DNA of 37,369 nt from Trebonia sp030042015. Lineage in GTDB: Bacteria > Actinomycetota > Actinomycetes > Streptosporangiales > Streptosporangiaceae. Position 1 is the stretch's first letter. Each line of letters begins with the position of its first letter. The stretch is taken from assembly GCF_030042015.1 (NCBI RefSeq), contig NZ_JASIAL010000324.1, positions 1 through 37,369 on the forward strand, written 5' to 3'. The translations under genes were made by a program, and so were the position numbers. Under the pieces are notes generated by a model. That model searched no databases, was not told where the DNA came from, and worked only from the letters and a program-made list of their open reading frames with translations. This document shows positions 6,092 through 14,047 of this stretch, piece after piece.

Positions 6092-8431
6092 CTAAAAGTT
6101 CGGCGGCCCGCCGATCGGGCTACCGCCGACCGGGTTGCCGCCCACCGGGTTGCCCCCGACCGGGTTGCCCCCGACCGGGTTGCCGCCGCCGTTGCCGCCA
6201 GTGGTGTGCTTCTTCGCCGGCTGCTTGGGGGCCAGGCCGGTGCCGAGGCTCCACAGCGCGCTGTACGGCGAGACCGGCGCGAAGTCCGCCGATCCGGTGA
6301 GGTTGGCGTGGTCGAACGTCATATGCCACGTCGTGGCCGGGGCGTTAGCGCCGAACATCTCGCCAGGGCACTCCACGCCGCCGTACTCCAGCTGGTAGCA
6401 GGCGCTCGTGTTCGCCATCGTGTCCACCGTCGGCGAGAGCGGGTTGAACACCGAGACGTACCCGACCAGGGCGGTGGTGTAGCCCGCGAACGCCGCGTAC
6501 GGCGTGCCGTCGCCGTTCTCCACGTTGGAGGTGCCGGTCTTGCCTGCCGCCTCGTAGTTCGCGAGCTCCATGCCGGCGGCGGTGCCCGTGGTGAGCACGC
6601 CTTGCAGAATGTAGTTCACGGCGTTCGCGACGTCAGGGGTCAGTGCCCGGTGGCAGCCCGCCGACGGCACAGGCAGCGACTTGCCGTCCGCGTCGATGAC
6701 CTTGTCCAGGACGATCGGCGCGCAGTAGATGCCGCCGGAGGCCGCCGTCGCGTACGCGGCGGCCATGGACATCGGCGAGACGTTGACGACGCCGAGGGTG
6801 AAGGCAGGCAGGTCGTCGGCGGGCGGCAGGGAGCCGTCCTGCTTGAGCAGCGACGTGCCGTCCGCCCGCGTCATCCCGAGGTCGACGGCCGTGTGCACGA
6901 CGTTGCACAGGCCGACCTTTTGCTCGAGCCTCGCGTAGAAGACGTTGATCGAGTTCGTGGTGCCCGTGTAGAGCGTGTCGGTGGATGTGCCAGGCCCCTC
7001 GGCGTTCGTGACGTTGAACACGCCAGACTGCCCGTTGTAGTACCCGGCCGGCTGGCCCTGGCAGTTGTAGTACCCGCTCACCGTCGTCGACCCGGGGACC
7101 GTCAGCTGGAAGCCGAAAGGCACGCCCTGCTCAAGCGCGGTGATCAGGGTGAACAGCTTGGACGACGAACCCGTCTGGACGCCGGCGCTGCCGCCGTAGG
7201 CGGAGTTGACCGCGTAGTCGACCTCGGTCTGGCCCTTGCCTGTGCCGTACGGCCGGTCCTCGGCGATCGCCAGGACCTTGCCGGTGCCCGGCTGCAGCAG
7301 CACCTCGGTGTCGGCGTTGTGCGCGGGGTTGACGTTGTCGTTGTCTGAGGGCAGCACGTAGTTGACCGCGTTGGTCGCCGCGCTCTCGTCCTCGGGGCTG
7401 AGCGTGGTGTAAATCTGCAGGCCGCCAGTGGCGAGCAGCCTGGCGCGGTCCTCCGTGGTCGCGCCGAACTGCTTGTCAAGCAAGATCGTGTGGATCACGT
7501 AGTCGCAGAAGAAGGCGTCGTCCATGTTCCTGCTTGCGGAACAGCCGCTTTGCACCGCGCCCGGGCGCAGCACCAGCTTCTGCGCCAGCGCCGCCGCCTC
7601 CTGCGCCGGGGACAGCACCTTGGTCTGCATCATCCGGGCCAGCACGGTGTTGCGGCGCTGCACGGACTGGGTGGGGCTCAGCATCGGGTCGTACCTGCTC
7701 GGGTCCTCGACGATCCCCGCCAGCGTGGCGGCCTGGACGAGGGTCAGCTTCGCCGCCGTCGTGTTGAAGTAGGTCTCCGCGGCGGCCTCGATGCCCCAGG
7801 CTCCGCTGCCGTAGAAGGCGTCGTTGAGGTAGCCGGCGAGGATCTGCTGCTTGGACAGTTCGTGGGCGAGCTGGACGGCCATGCGCAGCTGGTCAAGCTT
7901 GCGGTTCAGGGTGTCGGCGATGGCCTCCTGCTCGGCCGTGGGATTGCCGAGGCCCTGCAGCACGAGCACATCCTTCACGTACTGCTGCTCGATCGTGGAA
8001 CCGCCCTGGATCGGCTTGTGCTCCAGGTCGTTGACCAGCGCGCGCAGCGTGCCCTTGATGTCGAGCGCGCCGCGCTGCCAGAACCGGTCGTCCTCGATCG
8101 CCACGATCGCCTCGAGCATGTACGGGGAGATCTGGCCGTAGCTCACCGGCTGCCGGTCGATACCGGTGTACGTCATCCCCGGGCCGAGGTCGACGCCGTA
8201 GACGTACGTGATCAGGTTCCCCTCGCGGTCGTAGATCGCCGACCGCTGCGGCAGGCTCGAGGTGTTGAGCGTCAGCGTGGTGAACTTGTCGGCTGTGTTG
8301 CGCACCGCGATTCCCGTGGCCGCCACCACCGGGAGCACCATCGCGGCGGCGAGGACGCCGCCGAGCGCCGACATCAGGAGCAGGCGTCCGACAGCGCTCG
8401 TCTTCGTGACCGTCCAGTCGAGGAGCTGCAC
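6092..8431 (-). CDS. Class A penicillin-binding protein (transglycosylase/transpeptidase)
   Basis: This 779-residue bifunctional peptidoglycan synthase has an N-terminal membrane anchor (about 17-44), a GT51 glycosyltransferase domain and a transpeptidase domain. The GT51 motif 1 reads EDDRFWQRGALD (Glu113 catalytic), where families usually have His in place of Arg120. Motif 2 is QGGSTIEQQYVK (142-153). The transpeptidase motifs are SSSK (422-425, Ser422 nucleophile), SIN (494-496) and KTGT (631-634). There is no PASTA domain. Instead the C-terminus is a Gly/Pro tail with repeated NPVGG units. It is divergent from wblA, as ponA2 and whiB4 are in mycobacteria. A TAnnnT hexamer seven bases before the GTG start suggests a leaderless mRNA. 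Confidence 0.93.
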   Translation of the reverse strand: MQLLDWTVTKTSAVGRLLLMSALGGVLAAAMVLPVVAATGIAVRNTADKFTTLTLNTSSLPQRSAIYDREGNLITYVYGVDLGPGMTYTGIDRQPVSYGQISPYMLEAIVAIEDDRFWQRGALDIKGTLRALVNDLEHKPIQGGSTIEQQYVKDVLVLQGLGNPTAEQEAIADTLNRKLDQLRMAVQLAHELSKQQILAGYLNDAFYGSGAWGIEAAAETYFNTTAAKLTLVQAATLAGIVEDPSRYDPMLSPTQSVQRRNTVLARMMQTKVLSPAQEAAALAQKLVLRPGAVQSGCSASRNMDDAFFCDYVIHTILLDKQFGATTEDRARLLATGGLQIYTTLSPEDESAATNAVNYVLPSDNDNVNPAHNADTEVLLQPGTGKVLAIAEDRPYGTGKGQTEVDYAVNSAYGGSAGVQTGSSSKLFTLITALEQGVPFGFQLTVPGSTTVSGYYNCQGQPAGYYNGQSGVFNVTNAEGPGTSTDTLYTGTTNSINVFYARLEQKVGLCNVVHTAVDLGMTRADGTSLLKQDGSLPPADDLPAFTLGVVNVSPMSMAAAYATAASGGIYCAPIVLDKVIDADGKSLPVPSAGCHRALTPDVANAVNYILQGVLTTGTAAGMELANYEAAGKTGTSNVENGDGTPYAAFAGYTTALVGYVSVFNPLSPTVDTMANTSACYQLEYGGVECPGEMFGANAPATTWHMTFDHANLTGSADFAPVSPYSALWSLGTGLAPKQPAKKHTTGGNGGGNPVGGNPVGGNPVGGNPVGGSPIGGPPNF
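6128..6187. repeat. Four tandem 15-bp repeats inside the PBP gene
   Basis: Four in-register 15-base copies (unit about GACCGGGTTGCCCCC on the plus strand) encode NPVGG repeats near the C-terminus of the class A PBP. Such in-frame repeats commonly vary in copy number through slippage. The tail would be extracytoplasmic and unstructured. Confidence 0.9.
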
Positions 8432-8438
8432 GGCTCAT

Positions 8439-8444
8439 AGCGTA
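8439..8444 (-). promoter_or_regulatory. Putative -10 hexamer for leaderless PBP mRNA
   Basis: TACGCT on the minus strand lies seven bases before the GTG at 8431 and there is no Shine-Dalgarno. In actinomycetes this geometry places the transcription start at or next to the start codon. No clear -35 element is seen. Confidence 0.5.
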
Positions 8445-8580
8445 CGCGGGCAGCCGTCGTACTACCGCCAGCACGCGCGGCATTACCGTCACAATGGGCA
8501 GACCACGAGCAACATATCGCCACTTCCGTAACACAGGGACTGTGTCCGCAACCGGAAAGTGACTACTCACACGGGTGTAT

Positions 8581-8598
8581 ATAGTCCATCAGGACTAT
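8581..8598. promoter_or_regulatory. Inverted repeat, possible operator for wblA/PBP
   Basis: ATAGTCC at 8581-8587 and GGACTAT at 8592-8598 are perfect inverted copies separated by four bases. The site lies in the divergent region, 171 bases before wblA and 150 bases before the PBP gene. It could be an operator or an RNA hairpin in the wblA leader. No regulator is identified. Confidence 0.4.
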
Positions 8599-8769
8599 CC
8601 AGGAAATGGCCATGGCGGGGTCTTGGCAGCTATGGCCTCGCTTCCGTAAGTTGCTTTGTCACGAACAGATAACCGTGACCGGGTGGCCGCACATCCGCAC
8701 GGCAAGTAATTCCGACAACGCAGACCGTCCGGGCGCATGCGCGCTCGGCGATCAAGAGGAGTTGGGCAC

Positions 8770-9072
8770 ATGTGGATCACCGACTGGACCACACGCGCCG
8801 CCTGCAAGGGAACGGATCCTGACGAGCTGTTTGTCCAGGGTGCCGCCCAGAACCGCGCAAAGCTGATCTGCCGGGGCTGCCCGGTCAGGACCGAGTGCCT
8901 TGCGGACGCGCTCGACAACGGCATCGAGTTCGGTGTCTGGGGCGGAATGACCGAACGCGAGCGGCGCGCGCTTCTCCGCCGCAGGCCCGACGTGACATCG
9001 TGGCGCGAATTGCTCGAGCGGGCTCGTGACCGCTACGAGCGCCAGGGCATCGACGAGCTGGTCGCCAGCTGA
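8770..9072 (+). CDS. wblA: WhiB-family iron-sulfur regulator WblA/WhiB4
   Basis: The 100-residue protein has the four cluster-binding cysteines C12, C34, C37 and C43 (C..CxxC..C), the turn GVWGGMTERERRAL (55-68) and a basic C-terminus. The sequences DPDELFVQGAAQ, ADALDN.IEFGVWGGMTER and DVTSW are characteristic of the WhiB4/WblA branch. The family holds an oxygen- and NO-sensitive [4Fe-4S] cluster. WblA is a pleiotropic regulator of development and antibiotic production in Streptomyces, and WhiB4 a redox regulator in mycobacteria. I chose ATG 8770 over an upstream in-frame codon because a Shine-Dalgarno (AAGAGGAG) precedes it and family members begin near here. Its neighbours (divergent class A PBP, convergent Get3-like pair) repeat the mycobacterial arrangement. 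Confidence 0.95.
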   Translation: MWITDWTTRAACKGTDPDELFVQGAAQNRAKLICRGCPVRTECLADALDNGIEFGVWGGMTERERRALLRRRPDVTSWRELLERARDRYERQGIDELVAS

Positions 9073-9075
9073 TTC

Positions 9076-9093
9076 GCCGGCCGTCCGGCCGGC
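9076..9093 (+). terminator. GC hairpin after wblA
   Basis: GCCGGCC (9076-9082) and GGCCGGC (9087-9093) form a perfect 7-bp stem with a 4-base loop three bases after the wblA stop. It lies between convergent genes and could serve both. There is no T-run. Confidence 0.55.
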
Positions 9094-9127
9094 CCGCGAG
9101 CTGGCAATCTGGCGATGACGCCAGCGT

Positions 9128-10318
9128 TCATGCAACCCCTGCTGTGCCAGAGCCCCCGCCCTCGAGCGGCGGGCCCATGGCGGCGCCGATGCTGCGCAGC
9201 CCGGCGAGATCGTGGACATCCGCCGGCAGAGCGGGCACTTCCAGCGTGGGAACGGCGGGGTGCGCTGACGTGAACGCGCCGGCCACCCGCCGCTCCCGCT
9301 CGCTGAGGCTCATGTGCGCGGCGTGCAGCCGCAGCGCGGCGGCCGCCACCGTCCAGCCATTGGCCTCGGCAGGAGCCACGGCATCGTTCTGGATGGTGTC
9401 AAGGGTCTCGGCGGCGGCAAGCGAGCGCGCGGCGCTCAGCCTGGTGCCGGGCGAGCGGTGCACCCGGTTCAGGACCAGGCCGGCCAGCGGCATGCGCTCC
9501 TCGTCCAGGCGCTCGACGAAATACGACGCCTCGCGCAGCGCGTCCGGCTCCGGTGCCGCCACCACGAGGAACGAAGTGCCAGGCGCCTGCAGCAGCCGGT
9601 AGGTAGCCTCCGCGCGCTCGCGGAACCCGCCGAACATCGTGTCGAGCGCGGTGACGAACGTCTGCGCGTCGCGGAGCACCTGCGCGCCGAGCAGCTTGGT
9701 GAGCGCGCCGGTCATCATCGAGAACCCCGCGTTCAGCACCTTGGTGAACGGCCGGGTCGCCTTGGCCGGGCTGGTGAGCACGCGGATCAGCCGCCCGTCG
9801 AGGAACCGGCCGAGGCGTTCGGGCGCGTCGAGGAAATCGAGCGCCGACCGGCTCGGCGGGGTGTCCACCACGATCAGGTCCCATTCGTTTGAGCGGCGAA
9901 GCTGGCCGAGCTTCTCCATCGCCATGTACTCCTGGGTGCCCGCGAAGCTGGACGACAGCGACTGGTAGAACGGGTTGGCGAGGATCTGCGCGGCCCGCAC
10001 CGGGTCGGCGTGCGCCTCGACGATCTCGTCGAACGTGCGCTTCATGTCCAGCATCATCGCGTACAGGCTGCCACCGGCCGTCCGGTCGACGCCCTCGATC
10101 AGCCGCGGGGTGTTGTCCAGCGAGGTCAGCCCCATCGACTGGGCCAGCCGCCTGGCGGGGTCGACGGTGAGCACGCAGACCTGCCTGCCGCGTTCGGCGG
10201 CACGCAGCCCGATCGCCGCCGCCGCGGTGGTCTTCCCCACGCCGCCTGAGCCGCAGCAGACGATGATGCGCGTGCGCCGGTCATCGATGATCCGGTCCAT
10301 GTCAAGCCGCGGGTTCAC
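9128..10318 (-). CDS. Get3/ArsA-like ATPase, second subunit (Rv3680-like)
   Basis: A 396-residue SIMIBI-class ATPase of the Get3/ArsA family. The P-loop is GSGGVGKT (23-30). The signature lysine that precedes the GG in deviant Walker A motifs is replaced by Ser24, although its partner gene retains it. Other family segments are VLTVDPARRLAQSMG, LDMKRTFDE, FAGTQEYMAMEKL and DLIVVDTPPSRSALDFLDAP (switch II/A-loop region). It begins with GTG at 10318, overlapping the stop of the upstream subunit gene by GTGA, so the two are translationally coupled and probably form a heterodimer. In M. tuberculosis the equivalent pair, next to whiB4, has been studied as Get3 homologues. The client is not evident from sequence. 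Confidence 0.88.
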   Translation of the reverse strand: MNPRLDMDRIIDDRRTRIIVCCGSGGVGKTTAAAAIGLRAAERGRQVCVLTVDPARRLAQSMGLTSLDNTPRLIEGVDRTAGGSLYAMMLDMKRTFDEIVEAHADPVRAAQILANPFYQSLSSSFAGTQEYMAMEKLGQLRRSNEWDLIVVDTPPSRSALDFLDAPERLGRFLDGRLIRVLTSPAKATRPFTKVLNAGFSMMTGALTKLLGAQVLRDAQTFVTALDTMFGGFRERAEATYRLLQAPGTSFLVVAAPEPDALREASYFVERLDEERMPLAGLVLNRVHRSPGTRLSAARSLAAAETLDTIQNDAVAPAEANGWTVAAAALRLHAAHMSLSERERRVAGAFTSAHPAVPTLEVPALPADVHDLAGLRSIGAAMGPPLEGGGSGTAGVA

Positions 10319-11322
10319 GCCGCCCCCTGGTCACGAAGCTCGGCGGCCAGCCGGTGCAGGGCGGCCAGGTCGATCCCCTCGGTGATCCTCGGCAGCTCGT
10401 AGATCGGCTGCCCGGCCGCCTCAAGTTCGGTGCGCTCGCGGTCCTGCAGCTCGACGTGCCTGGCGTGCTCGGCCAGTTCGTCCGCAAGTGCCGCGGCGAG
10501 CACGTCGGTTGTGTGCAGCCCGGCGGCGGCCAGCGCCTTCGCCATGCCGGGCACGTCCGGCGCGGCCTTCAGCTCCTCCCGGGTCAGCACGGCGGGCTGG
10601 GCCATGTTGATCACGACGCCGCCGACCTGCATCCCCGGCACGCCGCGAAGCTCCGCGATGCCGTCCAGTGCCTCCTGCACCGGCATCTCCTCCAGCGTCG
10701 ACACGAAGTGCACGGCGGTCTGCGGAGACTTGATCACCCGGGCCACGGTGTCCGCGTGCGCGCGGATGGGGCCGACCTTCGCCAGGCCGGATACCTCCGC
10801 GGAGACGTTGAGGAACCGGCCCACCCGGCCGGTGGGCGGGGCGTCGAGCACGACGCTGTCATAGACGTACCCGCCACCCTGCTGCTTGCGCCGCGCCGCC
10901 TCTGTGGCCTTCCCGGTGACCAGCACGTCGGCCAGGCCGGGTGCGATCGTCGTCGCGAAGTCCACCAGGCCGAGCCTGGTCAGCACGTGACCCGCGCTGC
11001 GCATGTTGTAGAACATCTGCAGGTAGTCCAGGAGCGCGCCCTCCGGGTCGATCGCCAGCGCGTAGACGTCGCCGCCCGGATCGCGCCCGTCGTCCGCCTC
11101 GCCGGGGCCGATCGCGATCTTCCGCTCCTCGTACGGAAGCGGCGGCTGGTCGAAGAGCCGGGCGATGCCCTGCCGCCCCTCCGCCTCGATCAGCAGCACC
11201 TTCCTGCCGCTGTGCGCCAGGGCCAGTGCCAGGGCCGCCGCGACGGTCGTCTTGCCGGTGCCGCCCTTGCCCGTCACGACATGCAGCCGCACGCCGTCCC
11301 AGTCCGTGTCCCTCGCGGTCAT
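10315..11322 (-). CDS. Get3/ArsA-like ATPase, first subunit (Rv3679-like)
   Basis: A 335-residue SIMIBI ATPase with an intact deviant Walker A motif GKGGTGKTT (18-26, signature Lys19), then LLIEAEGRQGIARLF, the DYLQMFYNMRSAGH segment and SVVLDAPPTGRVGRFL corresponding to the family's nucleotide-sensing region. It is the first gene of a two-gene operon read leftwards and overlaps the second by four bases. Start is ATG at 11322. The protein lacks the cysteine triad of true arsenite pumps (Cys is essentially absent), so an arsenic role is unlikely. A membrane-protein targeting or assembly role is inferred from Get3 homology. Confidence 0.88.
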   Translation of the reverse strand: MTARDTDWDGVRLHVVTGKGGTGKTTVAAALALALAHSGRKVLLIEAEGRQGIARLFDQPPLPYEERKIAIGPGEADDGRDPGGDVYALAIDPEGALLDYLQMFYNMRSAGHVLTRLGLVDFATTIAPGLADVLVTGKATEAARRKQQGGGYVYDSVVLDAPPTGRVGRFLNVSAEVSGLAKVGPIRAHADTVARVIKSPQTAVHFVSTLEEMPVQEALDGIAELRGVPGMQVGGVVINMAQPAVLTREELKAAPDVPGMAKALAAAGLHTTDVLAAALADELAEHARHVELQDRERTELEAAGQPIYELPRITEGIDLAALHRLAAELRDQGAA

Positions 11323-11532
11323 GCCCCATATGCCCTTGGTCGTCTGCTACCGCCGCGCCGTTTCCTGCGCTCTAAGGGAGGCTATCGCCGCTCGGTGACC
11401 GGAACGTGCCAGCCCGCGACCCGGCTGCCGCCCCAAAAACCTTACGCGGCACGTTGCGGGCGTGTCTGATAGCGGTGGCGCCGACTAGGCTGGACAGCGA
11501 GCTCCTGTGGTTGCGTAAGGAGGCGATCTCAC

Positions 11533-12522
11533 ATGGCGGGGCTTGTCGTTGTCCTAGTGATCCTAGTAATTGCCGGGCTGATCGCCGCAGGGCGGTCAAT
11601 CCGGGTCGTGCAGCAGTACGAGAAGGGCATTATCTACCGCTTCGGTAAGGTGCGACCCGAGGTGGTAGAGCCGGGTCTTACCCTGATGCGGCCGGTCGGT
11701 GACCGGATGCAGAAAGTCAACATGCAGATCGTCGCCATGGCGGTGCCCGCCCAGGAGGGCATTACCAGGGACAACGTGTCGGTCCGGGTGGACGCGGTGG
11801 TGTACTTCCGCGTGGTGGACCCGATCAAGGCCACGGTCAACGTGCAGGACTACCAGTTCGCCATCCTGCAGCAATCCCAGACCTCGCTGCGGTCGATCAT
11901 CGGCCAGTCCGAGATGGACCAGTTGCTCGCCGAGCGGGAGACGGTGAACAGGGAACTGCGCCGGATCATCGACGAGCCGACCGAGGGTCCCTGGGGGATC
12001 CGGGTGGAGCGCGTGGAGATCAAGGACGTGTCCCTGCCGGAGGGCATGAAGCGGTCCATGTCCAGGCAGGCCGAGGCGGAACGCGAGCGCCGCGCCCGGA
12101 TCATCACCGCCGACGGCGAGTACCAGGCGTCCAAGCGGCTGGCCGCGGCCGCCGCGGTGATGGCCAGGGACCCCGCCGCGCTGCAGCTGCGGCTGCTGCA
12201 GACGGTCGTCGAGGTCGCCGGCGAGAAGAACAGCACGCTGGTCATGCCGGTCCCGGTGGAGCTGCTGCGGTTCTTCGAGAAGATGACGCCGGGGTCGGCG
12301 GCGCCCGCGGTCGCGTCGTCCGGCGCCGACGAGGAGTCGTCCGACCTGGGCGACGACGAGGTAGCGGCCGCGGAGGCGGCCATCACGCACACCCCAGCTC
12401 CCGAACTCACCAGTACGGACGTGTCGCCTGTCCCGCAGGTGGAGGCCGCGGCCGAGACCATCCCCGGGCTGCCGCTGGGGAACGGGGCGGCGACTACGGC
12501 CGCGCGTTCGGATGCGTCCTGA
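11533..12522 (+). CDS. SPFH/Band 7 (slipin/stomatin-like) membrane protein
   Basis: The 329-residue protein has one N-terminal membrane helix (MAGLVVVLVILVIAGLIAAG) followed by a stomatin-type SPFH domain: SIRVVQQYEKGIIYRFGKV, PGLTLMRPVGDRMQKVNMQ, NVSVRVDAVVYFRVVDP, SLRSIIGQSEMDQLLAERE and VEIKDVSLPEGMKRSMSRQAEAERERRARI (coiled-coil start; described here in parts). The C-terminal 70 residues are acidic, Pro/Thr-rich and probably disordered. Slipins form membrane microdomain oligomers, often with an NfeD-type partner, but none is present here. The start is supported by a near-perfect AAGGAGG 10 bases before the ATG. It diverges from the Get3-like pair over about 210 bases. Confidence 0.92.
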   Translation: MAGLVVVLVILVIAGLIAAGRSIRVVQQYEKGIIYRFGKVRPEVVEPGLTLMRPVGDRMQKVNMQIVAMAVPAQEGITRDNVSVRVDAVVYFRVVDPIKATVNVQDYQFAILQQSQTSLRSIIGQSEMDQLLAERETVNRELRRIIDEPTEGPWGIRVERVEIKDVSLPEGMKRSMSRQAEAERERRARIITADGEYQASKRLAAAAAVMARDPAALQLRLLQTVVEVAGEKNSTLVMPVPVELLRFFEKMTPGSAAPAVASSGADEESSDLGDDEVAAAEAAITHTPAPELTSTDVSPVPQVEAAAETIPGLPLGNGAATTAARSDAS

Positions 12523-12533
12523 CGCCGGAGCGC

Positions 12534-12539
12534 TAGTCT
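12534..12539 (+). promoter_or_regulatory. Putative -10 hexamer for leaderless DUF4177-type gene
   Basis: TAGTCT lies seven bases before the ATG at 12547, with no Shine-Dalgarno between, and only 25 bases after the slipin stop codon. It suggests a leaderless promoter starting the DUF4177-RidA-Nudix-MBL operon. Confidence 0.5.
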
Positions 12540-12546
12540 TTGGCGC

Positions 12547-12702
12547 ATGCAGAAGTGGGAGTACGTGACCGTGCCGCTGCTGGTGCACGCGACCAAGCAG
12601 ATCCTGGACAACTGGGGCGACGAGGGATGGGAACTTGTCGCCCTGGTACCCGGCCCCAACCCCGAGCAGCTCATCGCTTACATGAAGCGGGAAAAGTCGT
12701 GA
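12547..12702 (+). CDS. Small conserved DUF4177-type protein
   Basis: This 51-residue gene begins MQKWEYVTVPLLVH and continues with TKQILDNWGDEGWELVALVPG, the hallmark of DUF4177-type small proteins found in this locus in many actinomycetes (an equivalent sits beside the RidA gene in mycobacteria). Function is unknown. Its stop overlaps the next start as GTGA (12699-12702), tying it to the RidA gene by translational coupling. It is likely the first gene of a four-gene operon expressed from the TAGTCT hexamer seven bases upstream. Confidence 0.85.
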   Translation: MQKWEYVTVPLLVHATKQILDNWGDEGWELVALVPGPNPEQLIAYMKREKS

Positions 12703-13202
12703 CGACGGCGGCCGAGCGCCTCGCCGCCCTCGGGCTGGCGCTGCCGCCGGTGGCCGCTCCGGTTGCCGCCTACGTTCCGGCGGTCCGCACAGGCGACTAC
12801 GTCTACACGTCCGGCCAGCTGCCCTTGGTGGACGGGAAGCTGCAGGCGACCGGCAAGGTGGGCGAGTCGGTCAGCCCGCAGGAGGCGGCGGGCCTGGCCC
12901 GGGTGTGCGCGCTCAACGCGCTCGCCGCCGCTGCCGAGGCCGCGGGCGGCCTGGCGGCGATCGCGCGGGCGGTCAAGGTGACCGGCTTCGTCGCCAGCGC
13001 GCCCGGCTTCACCGGGCAGGCGCAGGTCGTCAACGGCGCCAGCGAGTTGCTGATCGAGGTGCTCGGCGAGGCCGGCCGGCACGCCCGCAGCGCCGTTGGG
13101 ATGGCCGTGCTGCCCCTTGACGCCCCCGTTGAGGTCGAGCTGATCGTCGAGGTCTGGCCGGGCGCCGGGTCCGGCGCCCCGCCTGGCGGCGAGGTGGCGT
13201 GA
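12699..13202 (+). CDS. RidA/YjgF-family protein
   Basis: A 167-residue member of the RidA/YER057c/UK114 family, which typically hydrolyses reactive enamine/imine intermediates. Family features include the early ERLAALGLALPPVAAPVAAY segment, VRTGDYVYTSGQLPLVDGKL, the ARVCALNALAAAAEAAGGL helix, VTGFVASAPGFTGQAQVVNGAS and ARSAVGMAVLPLDAPVEVEL with the conserved Arg. The family is usually 120-155 residues, and the Gly/Ala-rich C-terminus here is slightly extended. GTG 12699 is chosen rather than a much longer upstream frame because it overlaps the preceding stop and the upstream extension has shadow-type composition. Its own stop overlaps the Nudix start. Cytoplasmic. Confidence 0.9.
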   Translation: MTTAAERLAALGLALPPVAAPVAAYVPAVRTGDYVYTSGQLPLVDGKLQATGKVGESVSPQEAAGLARVCALNALAAAAEAAGGLAAIARAVKVTGFVASAPGFTGQAQVVNGASELLIEVLGEAGRHARSAVGMAVLPLDAPVEVELIVEVWPGAGSGAPPGGEVA

Positions 13203-14047
13203 GGATACGGCTTGACGCGTCCGACGAGCGGCTGGCTGAGCGGATAACCGCGGTCACGGCCGGCCGGCTGACCCCCGTCGTGCCCAGGGACGCGGCGACG
13301 GTCATGGTGGTCCGCCCGGCGCCCGGCAGTGTCGAGGTGCTCATGCTGCGGCGGCCCGCCGCGATGGCCTTCGCCCCTGGCGCCCATGTCTTCCCCGGCG
13401 GGTCGGTCGACCCGGCCGACGGCGACCCGCGGATCGGCTGGGCAGGACCCGCGCCGGAGGAGTTCGGCAGGTGGCTGGGCGCCTCTCCCGGCCAGGCCCG
13501 CGCCCTGGTGTGCGCGGCGGTGCGCGAGACGTTCGAGGAGTCCGGCGTGCTCCTCGCGGGGCGTTCGTGGCCGGACGGGGACGTCTCGCCCGCGCGGGCC
13601 GATGAGCCGTCGCTGGCGGGCGACCGGGCGGCGCTCGCCGCCGGCCGCCTGACGTTCGCGGAGCTGCTCGCCAGGCACGGCCTCGTCATCCGCGCTGACC
13701 TGCTGACGCCATGGGCGCGGTGGATAACGCCAGAAGCCGAGCCGAGGCGCTTCGACGCCCGCTTTTTCGCCGCCGCGCTGCCGGAAGGGCAGCGTGCCTT
13801 CGGCCACCACGCCGAGGCGGACCGGCTCGCGTGGCTGCGGCCGGAGGCGGCGATCAGCGCCGCCAGGGCAGGCGAGATATTGCTGCTGCCGCCGACGGCG
13901 ACCACCCTGAACGAGTTCGCCGCCTGCGGCGGCGTCGACCAGATCCTGGCGAGCCGCCGGGCTATCGCGCCGGTAAGCCCGCGTTTCGTGGTCGAGGAAG
14001 GACAGACCTGGCTGCTCATCCCCGACGAGGCCGGGTACCCGCTGTGA
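13199..14047 (+). CDS. Nudix hydrolase (NUDT19-like, split Nudix box)
   Basis: The 282-residue protein has FAPGAHVFPGGSVDPAD (about 59-75) followed after an insertion by ALVCAAVRETFEESGVLL (about 101-118). Together these form a Nudix box interrupted between the first glycine and the REXXEE helix, as in the NUDT19/RP2-like branch that often acts on CoA-type substrates. A second domain covers LTPWARWITPEAEPRRFDARFFAAALPEGQ, with LTPWARWITP typical of this branch. It starts with GTG at 13199 overlapping the RidA stop, and its stop overlaps the MBL start, so all four operon genes are coupled. The substrate is not determined. Confidence 0.88.
   Translation: MRIRLDASDERLAERITAVTAGRLTPVVPRDAATVMVVRPAPGSVEVLMLRRPAAMAFAPGAHVFPGGSVDPADGDPRIGWAGPAPEEFGRWLGASPGQARALVCAAVRETFEESGVLLAGRSWPDGDVSPARADEPSLAGDRAALAAGRLTFAELLARHGLVIRADLLTPWARWITPEAEPRRFDARFFAAALPEGQRAFGHHAEADRLAWLRPEAAISAARAGEILLLPPTATTLNEFAACGGVDQILASRRAIAPVSPRFVVEEGQTWLLIPDEAGYPL

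Larger units (their letters stand above)
8432..8769. other. Divergent promoter region between the PBP gene and wblA
   Basis: This 338-base region holds no convincing gene. It should contain promoters for both the PBP gene (leftward) and wblA (rightward). Composition is less GC-rich than the surroundings. The clearest structure is the 18-base inverted repeat at 8581-8598. The wblA Shine-Dalgarno AAGAGGAG lies about 8 bases before its ATG. Confidence 0.6.

Noticed and set aside
6128..6187. Tandem 15-base repeats considered as a CRISPR-like array
   Set aside because: Units are contiguous with no spacers and encode in-frame NPVGG repeats of a PBP tail.
6206..8440. Two long plus-strand frames over the PBP gene (6206-7348 and 7490-8440)
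   Set aside because: Both are Arg/Val/Gly-rich complements of the PBP gene, which has all its catalytic motifs on the minus strand.
9128..11322. The ATPase pair as an arsenite efflux ArsA
   Set aside because: The metal-binding cysteines of ArsA are lacking and no arsB, arsC or arsR gene is nearby; locus matches the Get3-like pair beside whiB4.
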